Part shown: positions 42,492 through 50,326 of the stretch, piece by piece
Numbering within the stretch: the first letter of the stretch is position 1
How the letters are laid out: every line of letters starts with the position of its first letter
Origin: Bacillus alkalicellulosilyticus
Lineage (GTDB): Bacteria > Bacillota > Bacilli > Bacillales > Bacillaceae_F
Assembly (NCBI RefSeq): GCF_002019795.1
Contig: NZ_KV917381.1
Span: 4,062,068 to 4,126,067 of the forward strand
DNA length: 64,000 nucleotides
Direction: 5' to 3'
Translations under genes and position numbers: made by a program
The notes under the pieces: model-generated
What the model was told of the DNA's origin: nothing
The model's database searches: none
What the model saw: only the letters and a program-made list of their open reading frames with translations

Positions 42492-45400
42492 TTACCTATT
42501 ATTTCTATTTTGATATGCTTCTACGGCAACAAGTAAACCAACTGTATCATTTTGTCGCCAAACACGGTCCCAGTTTGATACAGGTACTGGTCTTGGTCCT
42601 ACAAATGGAGAAATTTCAGGTGTAATACCCGGTTTTTTGTGAAATAATACAAACCAATCTGAAAATCCACCACCACTTGTACTACGTGTAAGATCTATGA
42701 TTGGGTACCCTGTTTTTCTAGATACCAATAATGCCACATGACCTGGTTGTCTTGAGTAAATAACCTCACCAGAAGAATGATAAGATACTGCTGTTTTAAA
42801 GTCTCTACTTAATACAAAATTATATACAGCAATTACCTCAGGTTCGCTTAGAGGCTTGGGTCCTTTATAATGACTTGGACTTGGTCTCCCTGGGTTGTCC
42901 GTAATCGTATTCCATAAAGCCGGAAACTGTCGGTTAAGATCTACCCCTCTTGCATTAGCTTTCCAACCTGAAAAATTACGGCTTCCTCCATTTATTCTTA
43001 TTGCTTCTTGAGCTAGTTTGGAACTTAATGCTTGAGGTCCTTGTTGAACTAATGTTACCCCATCTGGATTCCACATCGGTACAAACCAAATACTTGTCTG
43101 GTCGAGTACTTTTCTTACATCATAACCATTAAATGAATTTGCGGTACTATAAGCAAATGCATATTCATCCATCATTTTCATGACTACATTTGTTGTCATA
43201 TGCTCCCGAGCATGATTGGAAGCATTAAAGAACACTTCAGTTTCACCATGGCCTAATTTTACAGCATAGATATTTCTATTATCTAGAGACTTACCGATTA
43301 CCCGGGTTTCTACTAAATAAGGATACATTGCTTGTAAACTTTGAATATCTTTTCTCATCTGTTCATAGCTATAGTTTTGAACTTTTGCATTGACAACTTT
43401 TTTTGCATTATCTGTTCTAATTCCATTTTTAGCTTGCTGTAACCTATGATTAGCTAAACTCTGTACACCCCGTGGCACTCCTTGAGTTTGAGCAATAAAT
43501 AGGTACCTATCAACGGCTCTATCAAACTCCCCTAATCGCTGGCGAGATTCAGTCCATTTTAACAAACTGCGTGCACTATCAGCAATCCCTTCGAGAAAGC
43601 TCTCATCACCTGGATATAATAGATAACCATCTCCATATAACTCTAATCTAGCTGATGATGTTGTTTCATTACTTGCTCTTTGTAGTAATTGAGAGGCTGT
43701 TGGAATTTTCTTACCTTCTTCTGCGTAACTAAGCTTAATTCGTGTTTCCCTCTCAATTTCTTTACGTAAACGAGGAGATTGTAGTATTACTTGATACCTA
43801 CCAATTGCTGTATCATAACGCTCTAAATTATGCTGTTGGCTTGCCCATCTTAATAGAGAGCTTGCACTTGAGTTAATCCCTTCTATAAAACGACGATCTG
43901 AAGGATACAAAGTATAGGCTTCGACGTATAGTAATAATCTACCCGAAGATGTTACTTCATTTGCAGCTAAAGTATTAAATTGATTAGCAGTCGGAATCCT
44001 TTTGCCTGAACCAGCATATTTTAATCTGATTTCAACTTCTTCTTTTACTTCCTTTTCTAATACAGGGGATGATAGAATGAACTCATAACGCCCGATTGCC
44101 ACATCATAACGACCATCTGCATGTTGTCTAACTGTCCAGTTAAGCAACGACCGAATATTCGTAAGTATTCCTTGTTCGAATCTTTTATCATCTGGGTACA
44201 TATGGTAGCCTTCAATTAATAATTCCAATCTTGCAGATGAAGCAGATTGACTCATAGCAATATCATATAATAAATCTGGCGGGTACTTTTCTTTTTTTGC
44301 ATAGTTTAAATTCCGCTCTGTTTCCTGTCTAAGACTTCTCCATACTGATGGCGCCGCCAATATAAACTCATAACGACCAATTGCTACCTCAAAACGACCA
44401 TCAATATGTTGTTGACTAGCCCAATTTAACAAAGACCGAACATTTGAGTTAATTCCATTAACAAACCGACTATCATTCGAGTACAGTAGGTGACCTTCGA
44501 TATACATGGCTAACCTAGCTGAAGAGGTTGTTTCATTCCTAGCCATTGTATTTAATTGGTTTGCTGTAGGGATAAGTTTGTTTTCAAGTGCATATTTTAA
44601 TCTTGTATCAACTTCTATTCTTATTCCTTCTTCTAATACGGGTGATGAGAGAATATATTCATATCTACCTACAGCTACTTCAAATTTACTATCACCATGT
44701 TGTCTTATCGTCCAGTTTAATAATGAACGGACATTCGTATGAATTCCTTGTTCAAATCGTTTATCTTGTGGAAACATTTGATAACCTTCAAATAATAATT
44801 CCAATCTTGCTGAAGATGTAGACTGGCTCATAGCTGCTTCATACAAGAGTTCAGGTGGATATTTGCCTTCTTCTGCATATCTTAATCTATTAATTGTTTC
44901 TTCTCTTATGTTTGTCACAACTGAAGGAGCTTCTAATATAAACTCATAACGTCCGATTGCTACATCAAATCGTCCATTCACATGTTGTTGACTTGCCCAA
45001 TTCAAAAGTGAGCGTGCATTCGAATTAATCCCATTTACGAAACGATTGTCAGTCGGATAAATAATATGGCCTTCAATATAAAAAGATAATCTAGCTGAAG
45101 ATGTACCTTCATTACGTGCTAATATATTCATCCGATCAGCTGTAGGCACTTGTTTCAATTGCTTAGCAAATTTCAGCCTAACTTCAGTTTCTAATCGCAA
45201 ATGGTCTTCTAACTGTGGGGCCTCTAAAATATATTCATACCGACCAATTGCTGTATCAAATCGACCATCTTGGTGCTGTTGTCTGGCCCATCTTAATAAA
45301 GATATGACACTATCATTAATTCCTATGACAAACCGATTATCAGAAGGAAAAAGTTGATAACCTTTTATATACTCTCGTATTCTATCAGAGGATGAATGCT

Positions 45401-45656
45401 GAGATGCAGCAAATGCCAAAAGCTCTTCCGCTGTTGGTGCTTCCAAAATCTCAACATTTTTACTTTCCAATAGGTCAACCTCTTCTGCTTTTATGTCAGC
45501 TACTGGTTCTATATCAACTTCTACCTCGTCACTACTAACACCATTACTTGTAGAAGACTCAATTATTGCTTCTGATTCTATTAAACCTTCCGCAAGTACT
45601 ACGTTAGGACCTATAAAAAGTTGTAGAGCTAACAATATTATCACTATTTTTTTCAT
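42492..45656 (-). CDS. Giant secreted M14 carboxypeptidase with seven-repeat region
   Basis: A secreted 1054-aa protein. It has a signal peptide (1-22, ending VVLAEG), an acidic linker to about 75, seven 94-98-residue repeats (about 79-750) of the same family as in the glucosaminidase, and a C-terminal zinc carboxypeptidase domain (about 755-1054). The M14 residues are visible: zinc ligands H and E in NHAREHM near 815-818, the substrate Arg in GVDLNRQFP, the third ligand His in AVSYHSSGE and the catalytic Glu in GITPEIS. Bacterial relatives include gamma-D-glutamyl-diaminopimelate peptidases, so peptidoglycan stem peptides are a likely substrate. ATG 45656 follows GGGGGAAA. It is flanked by terminators, so it is transcribed alone. 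Confidence 0.9.
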   Translation of the reverse strand: MKKIVIILLALQLFIGPNVVLAEGLIESEAIIESSTSNGVSSDEVEVDIEPVADIKAEEVDLLESKNVEILEAPTAEELLAFAASQHSSSDRIREYIKGYQLFPSDNRFVIGINDSVISLLRWARQQHQDGRFDTAIGRYEYILEAPQLEDHLRLETEVRLKFAKQLKQVPTADRMNILARNEGTSSARLSFYIEGHIIYPTDNRFVNGINSNARSLLNWASQQHVNGRFDVAIGRYEFILEAPSVVTNIREETINRLRYAEEGKYPPELLYEAAMSQSTSSARLELLFEGYQMFPQDKRFEQGIHTNVRSLLNWTIRQHGDSKFEVAVGRYEYILSSPVLEEGIRIEVDTRLKYALENKLIPTANQLNTMARNETTSSARLAMYIEGHLLYSNDSRFVNGINSNVRSLLNWASQQHIDGRFEVAIGRYEFILAAPSVWRSLRQETERNLNYAKKEKYPPDLLYDIAMSQSASSARLELLIEGYHMYPDDKRFEQGILTNIRSLLNWTVRQHADGRYDVAIGRYEFILSSPVLEKEVKEEVEIRLKYAGSGKRIPTANQFNTLAANEVTSSGRLLLYVEAYTLYPSDRRFIEGINSSASSLLRWASQQHNLERYDTAIGRYQVILQSPRLRKEIERETRIKLSYAEEGKKIPTASQLLQRASNETTSSARLELYGDGYLLYPGDESFLEGIADSARSLLKWTESRQRLGEFDRAVDRYLFIAQTQGVPRGVQSLANHRLQQAKNGIRTDNAKKVVNAKVQNYSYEQMRKDIQSLQAMYPYLVETRVIGKSLDNRNIYAVKLGHGETEVFFNASNHAREHMTTNVVMKMMDEYAFAYSTANSFNGYDVRKVLDQTSIWFVPMWNPDGVTLVQQGPQALSSKLAQEAIRINGGSRNFSGWKANARGVDLNRQFPALWNTITDNPGRPSPSHYKGPKPLSEPEVIAVYNFVLSRDFKTAVSYHSSGEVIYSRQPGHVALLVSRKTGYPIIDLTRSTSGGGFSDWFVLFHKKPGITPEISPFVGPRPVPVSNWDRVWRQNDTVGLLVAVEAYQNRNNR
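43407..45422 (-). repeat. Seven tandem coding repeats in the M14 protein
   Basis: Units start near residues 79, 176, 270, 368, 462, 560 and 657. Units 2-3 and 4-5 look like a duplicated pair: the first of each ends in KYPPE or KYPPD and the second begins LLYEAAMSQS or LLYDIAMSQS. The last unit ends with FIAQTQGV, matching FIIETKGV in the last glucosaminidase unit, so both arrays have a related capping repeat. Confidence 0.9.
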
Positions 45657-45808
45657 AGTTTCCCCCTTTCTCTATCTCAAAATATTATACTCCTTAAAAA
45701 CGTAAAATAATAGAATTGATATTTTGAAAAAAATTATGATTTAGTATGAGTACTAAAGTAGTTTAATTAAAAAAGGAGACCTAAAATTAATAATTAAGTC
45801 TCAACCAT

Positions 45809-45862
45809 AAAAAAAAGCCACCTCCAGCTACTCTTAGTACTGTAAGATGGTCTTATTTGGCT
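45809..45862 (-). terminator. Terminator at the end of the polysaccharide cluster
   Basis: On the minus strand AGCCA (45862-45858) pairs with TGGCT (45820-45816), with inner CTTA/TAAG pairing, followed by a run of eight T residues. It is the last hairpin after the alginate-lyase-like gene. Confidence 0.65.
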
Positions 45863-45876
45863 AGTTATTGTTCCTC

Positions 45877-47577
45877 TTATTTCTTAACCACTTTTCTTTT
45901 GACAAAACTTAACACTTTCCTTAATCCAGAAGTATATCTCCATATCCTGCTTTGTTCAATCTTGATAAATTTATTTTTATATCGATTTCTCTCTTGTTTT
46001 ACCTCGGCATACTTCTCTTTTAAGTCTTTATAAAGTTGTTGTAGTTTAACGACTTCTTTTTCTGTATCCTTTAGTTGCATTGATGCTTCTTTATATTTGT
46101 CTTTTTCATTCAGATAATCTTTTTTAACACTCAATAATTCATTTTCGACTCGAAGTAATTCTTTATTTTTTTCTTCTGTAATGACATCAACACCTTGGTA
46201 GTAAAATTTAGTATCAAGTACGTTTCTCATATTGTCATGAAGGTCACTACGCAATTGATTACATTCATTCTCAATTACCCTTATTTTCTCTGATAATTGT
46301 TGTATTAATACATCTTTTTCAGTCAAGTCACTATTTTGAGCATTATTTTCTATTGATTTTATAGCCTCTAGACTAGTTGCTCTATCATTATCCTCTAACA
46401 ACTTTACTTTGTTTTCTAAGAGGATATTCTCATTTCTTAATCTTGTAATACTTTGTTTACTTAGGGCTAATTGTGATAATGCATAGCTTCTTTCCTGTAA
46501 TTCATTTGCTTTGATGGTGTCAGTAAACCAATCAAACGCATTATTAAAGCTTCTGCCCTCTTCAGATGAATAATCTGCTAAATTAATTTCACCATGTTTA
46601 TTAGCAGTGCTTAAACCCGCTAATGCAATTAACGTAAAAGCCACATAATCATAAGGCTTTGCTCTTTTAATTTCATGATATAGATTTCCAGCCTTACCTA
46701 TTTGATTATCAATTCTAGGGAGTACGACTTCACGAACTATCTTCTCAGCTAATTCATTTTCACCAGTAAAACGAGCATAAACAATTTGTTGTAGGTCTGT
46801 CCAAAAACCAATATTATTGGTAGCTTTTCTAGCTTTCTTTCCTTGCTCACTTGTTTCTATCCAATGTAATAATTTATGAAACCAGGCCACACATTGTTGA
46901 TACTCATTTAATTCTATTTCTTTCATAAATGACAGCAATTGTAAGGCTTCACATATGTAAATAAGTCTCCGGGATTCGATTAGCCCTTGATATCTTGGTT
47001 TGTCATTTCCAGGTATCATTTGTCCAAATTGAAAGTGAGGTGTTTGAGCAGTGGTCGGTTCAATAATCCAAGTTCGAATTAAACTAGTTGCTTTTTGAGC
47101 GTATTTTTTCTCTCCTGTAACAAATGCTGTAAAAGCTAATAAAAATGCAGCCTCACTAAATAATTCTAATCGACTTAAATCACTATCATTTGAATAGCAT
47201 TCTGGATTAACCTCACCGTCTTTTCTTACATAAGGCAACCCAGTTGGAGTTTCTAGATTTGGCCACCAATATTTAGCAAACGAACAATAATCGTTTGTAC
47301 CTACCTGCTCCATCCTATTTATTTTTTGTATAACACTAGGATTTTCGATTTCCAAAAATTGTTCTGCTTGATCCCGTAATCCTTCTACACTCCATAAAAT
47401 GGTCGACTCTTCTCTTCGGACTAACTCTTTAATTACTAAGAGATGTTCACCCTTTAGAAAAAAAGTGTTCGGAATACTTTCATTCTCATCTACCACTATG
47501 TCTTCTGGTATCCATAACTTACCCAATGGAAATCCTAACAAAATATCTACAGATAGTACGTTTTCAAGTTTAAGCAA
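45877..47577 (-). CDS. Alginate-lyase-like protein with C-terminal coiled coil
   Basis: A 566-aa protein without an obvious signal peptide. Residues about 75-340 resemble the alginate lyase/PL5-type alpha-toroid domain (WWPNLETPTGLPYVRKDGEVN, HFQFGQMIPG, RYQGLIESRRLIYICEALQLL, NNIGFWTDLQQIVYARF). Residues about 375-540 are a long coiled coil, and the C-terminus has SRIWRYTSGLRKVL. A similar I-Q-x-S-R/K-I-W-R-Y motif follows the N-terminal coiled coils of two neighbouring glycosyltransferases. Start is TTG 47577, about 11 bases after GGGAGGTG; an out-of-frame ATG at 47585 is better placed but gives only a 12-residue peptide. It is last in the polysaccharide operon. A role in trimming the polymer is inferred; a catalytically dead scaffold is possible. 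Confidence 0.75.
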   Translation of the reverse strand: MLKLENVLSVDILLGFPLGKLWIPEDIVVDENESIPNTFFLKGEHLLVIKELVRREESTILWSVEGLRDQAEQFLEIENPSVIQKINRMEQVGTNDYCSFAKYWWPNLETPTGLPYVRKDGEVNPECYSNDSDLSRLELFSEAAFLLAFTAFVTGEKKYAQKATSLIRTWIIEPTTAQTPHFQFGQMIPGNDKPRYQGLIESRRLIYICEALQLLSFMKEIELNEYQQCVAWFHKLLHWIETSEQGKKARKATNNIGFWTDLQQIVYARFTGENELAEKIVREVVLPRIDNQIGKAGNLYHEIKRAKPYDYVAFTLIALAGLSTANKHGEINLADYSSEEGRSFNNAFDWFTDTIKANELQERSYALSQLALSKQSITRLRNENILLENKVKLLEDNDRATSLEAIKSIENNAQNSDLTEKDVLIQQLSEKIRVIENECNQLRSDLHDNMRNVLDTKFYYQGVDVITEEKNKELLRVENELLSVKKDYLNEKDKYKEASMQLKDTEKEVVKLQQLYKDLKEKYAEVKQERNRYKNKFIKIEQSRIWRYTSGLRKVLSFVKRKVVKK

Positions 47578-47620
47578 AGCGACATGTCACCTCCCTTTTT
47601 TTTCTTGTACAACCACTTAA

Positions 47621-50278
47621 TTACTCAATATATTCGTTTACCCTTGAATTATGCTTTGTATATCCAAAGTGTTTTTCTACATAATTATGAGCTCTATTCA
47701 CTTGTTCTTCATAGATGTTATCATCATTCATTAGGTTATCTATGATTCCTCTTACCTCGTTTGGTTCAGCATAAATGGCTGCTTCTCCAAATAACTCTTG
47801 ATAATGTGGAGGAATAATAACTGGTACACCCACCGCCATAGCTTCAATGATTACTCGACCAAATGCTTCAACCAAGTCAGGATGTGTATAGTAAACAAAT
47901 ACATCTAAACCTGCTAAAAATTCCTTAGGGTCCATTTCTCCAAATTCTAACACGTTCCAATTCGAAGGAAGGCCACCCATTACATCAATAGGGGCTTCTG
48001 CACCACCCAGTACATGAATTTCGTAATCGCCTTTATCAGGGTAAATTGAAATCAATTGATTTTTGTCAGCAGGCCATTTTGCATGGTCACCCCGTGAATG
48101 TCTTCCTATTCTTACACGACTTCCACGATTTGGTCGTGTGGACCGTTTCCATTCCTCGACATCTATAATGTTTGACCAATCGTGATCTGCCAATTCAATA
48201 TACTTCAATTCATCGGAGTGGTGGTCATGAAGTGCTCCCCTAACTAATGGTCCAATTGGATACCACGTCGCTTGTTTTCCGAAATATGTTACTAAATTTT
48301 GATTTGTATTCTTTAAATCGTAGACAAATTTAGGGTCTGTACCATACTCTCTCATCGGAGTTTGATTTATAATGACACATATATTTTTGGCATCAACATC
48401 AGGTAAATACTTTTGCCAGTTTTGCAATATTGGTGGATGGCGTAAAATAAGCAAATCACAAGATACCTTCTCACCGTAAACTAAAAGCTGTACTTGTTCA
48501 CCATCAACTAAATCTCGTATTTTTGGATTAATCTCTTTTCTATTGCTATCATACCGATACATTTGAATTAAACCTGTGCGAATTCCCATTCGTTTTTGTG
48601 ATTTAATTTCTTCCATATTTGATGTTGTTGTTCCACCTGGTAATCTAAAATCTGAAGCTAAAATCACATCAAAATGTCTTCGCTTGTTTTCCGTTTTTTC
48701 CCGAACAGGCCACATCGGCTCTGGAACTGGGAAAGGTCTACCTTGCTGTGGAAATGGAAACTTCAAATTAGTTTCACGACTATGATAAGCTTGTAATGCC
48801 TCAAGATACTCTTTTCTAGCCCCTACATTATGTCCTGGAAACCCAAAGTAACTATTCGACGTTAAAGAAGAATCTGATTTTCTCTGGAATGAGAGTGGAC
48901 CTGTCTTTAAATCAACAACTGCCTCTTTTCCAAACACTTTCTTAATTCGTCTAATATATTCGGAATCAGCTGCAAAGCGAACACAATCCCAAAACCCGAT
49001 ACTATCCATTACCGGAACACGACGAAACATAAAAGAAGACACATTTTTAAATATATAATATCCAGGCTCCATTCTTCGTGAAAATTTCAAGTCACTTGTA
49101 GCTCTAGCTTGTTGCGATGTATTTCCAATTAAAGCTGGATTATTAATTAAATGGGTCACTTGCTTCTCGATTTTTTCTGGGTGAGACCAATCATCGGCAT
49201 CATTTATTGTTACAAATTCACCAGTTGCTTCCCTTAGAGCTAGATTCCTTGCTATATAAGGACCGCCATTTTTCTCTGCTCGTAATAACTTAACTCGCGA
49301 GTCTTTGTTTGCATATCCCTCTATTACCGAAACAGTATTATCTGTACTACAATCATCGACGACAAAGATTTCAAGGTTATCCCACGTTTGTGTGAGCATT
49401 GCATCAATGGCAGTACCAATTAATTCTTCCGCATTATATGCAGGTATAATAACTGAAACTTTCGGTGTCATTTCATTTACTTTGTTTGAAAACGCGGGAG
49501 GAGCAGACAACTGATCATAGGCCGTTTTAGATGAGTTCTCATGTAATGAAACTTGAGATAACCCATTTACTGAAAAGGCTGTATTAATCCAATTTAAACG
49601 TTTTTCTACGGTCTCTTCTAAATTAGCTGAAGCTAGAAGTAAGTTTGTATCGTTACCGTATTTTTCAATGGCTTCCTTAACAATCTGCCTTGCCTTTGCA
49701 AGTTCCCCTAATCTTTCTAAACATTCTACCTCGATAACAATGACTTGTTTTTGAAAGGTTTCATCGTTCCTACCCTCGGTCGCTACTTTTAAAAATTCTA
49801 ACGATTTACGCGGACCATCTTGACCCTCTTGGTTTATGTGCCATATGGCTAATTCCCAAGCAGCTAGACTTTTCATATATATATTATCGTTTTGTTCATA
49901 TAATGTAGTTATGTCAGCTAGTCCTCTATCAGTAAAACCATAATTATAAAGTCTTGTTCTATACCGTTTAATTAACTTTTCAGCACGCTTTTTATTGGTT
50001 TGAGTTTTGTTTACGGTATTCATTGTTTTCTTTACTGTTTCCGTCCCTTTTTTCCCAAGAACCGACTTTACGATTTTCTTTACATTTGGTTTTCGATTGC
50101 GAAATATATTTGAGTAACGCCAAATTCTACTCTTTTGAATTTCTTTGTACTTCTTTTCAATTCGATTCTTATCCTGTATTGTCTTTTCATAGCTTTCTTT
50201 CAACTCTGCGATTTCGACTTCTTGCTCTTTTATTTTTTCCTTAAGAACGTCTGTTGAAAATTCATTATTATTTTCCAT
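47621..50278 (-). CDS. Two-domain glycosyltransferase, paralogue 1
   Basis: An 885-aa cytoplasmic protein. Residues 1-45 form a coiled coil ending in SRIWRYSNIFR (50-60). About 100-260 is a helical TPR-like region (RLYNYGFTDRGLADI, WELAIWHINQEG, ASANLEETVEKRLNWIN). About 273-500 is a GT2-type (GT-A) domain with VSVIIPAYNAEEL, FVVDDCSTDNT and the DxD-like INDADDWSHP. About 555-885 is a GT4-type (GT-B) domain with EAFGRVIIEAMAVGVPVI (E-x7-E). Each chain should therefore form two linkages. ATG 50278 follows AGAGGGG. It is third of three tandem paralogues, followed at about 43 bases by the lyase-like gene. Acceptor and donor sugars are unknown. Confidence 0.88.
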   Translation of the reverse strand: MENNNEFSTDVLKEKIKEQEVEIAELKESYEKTIQDKNRIEKKYKEIQKSRIWRYSNIFRNRKPNVKKIVKSVLGKKGTETVKKTMNTVNKTQTNKKRAEKLIKRYRTRLYNYGFTDRGLADITTLYEQNDNIYMKSLAAWELAIWHINQEGQDGPRKSLEFLKVATEGRNDETFQKQVIVIEVECLERLGELAKARQIVKEAIEKYGNDTNLLLASANLEETVEKRLNWINTAFSVNGLSQVSLHENSSKTAYDQLSAPPAFSNKVNEMTPKVSVIIPAYNAEELIGTAIDAMLTQTWDNLEIFVVDDCSTDNTVSVIEGYANKDSRVKLLRAEKNGGPYIARNLALREATGEFVTINDADDWSHPEKIEKQVTHLINNPALIGNTSQQARATSDLKFSRRMEPGYYIFKNVSSFMFRRVPVMDSIGFWDCVRFAADSEYIRRIKKVFGKEAVVDLKTGPLSFQRKSDSSLTSNSYFGFPGHNVGARKEYLEALQAYHSRETNLKFPFPQQGRPFPVPEPMWPVREKTENKRRHFDVILASDFRLPGGTTTSNMEEIKSQKRMGIRTGLIQMYRYDSNRKEINPKIRDLVDGEQVQLLVYGEKVSCDLLILRHPPILQNWQKYLPDVDAKNICVIINQTPMREYGTDPKFVYDLKNTNQNLVTYFGKQATWYPIGPLVRGALHDHHSDELKYIELADHDWSNIIDVEEWKRSTRPNRGSRVRIGRHSRGDHAKWPADKNQLISIYPDKGDYEIHVLGGAEAPIDVMGGLPSNWNVLEFGEMDPKEFLAGLDVFVYYTHPDLVEAFGRVIIEAMAVGVPVIIPPHYQELFGEAAIYAEPNEVRGIIDNLMNDDNIYEEQVNRAHNYVEKHFGYTKHNSRVNEYIE

Positions 50279-50326
50279 ACATGATTACCCCTCTAAAAAT
50301 TAGGCTTTACATCTAACTAAAATACC

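Noticed and set aside
39993-45422. Long stretch of regularly spaced DNA repeats as a CRISPR-like or satellite array
   Set aside because: The periodicity is about 285-300 bases, in frame and coding, with protein-level conservation; it is tandem domain duplication.
47583-47620. ATG 47585 as the start of the lyase-like gene
   Set aside because: It is well placed after GGGAGGTG but in another frame, giving a 12-codon peptide; the TTG at 47577 opens the long frame.
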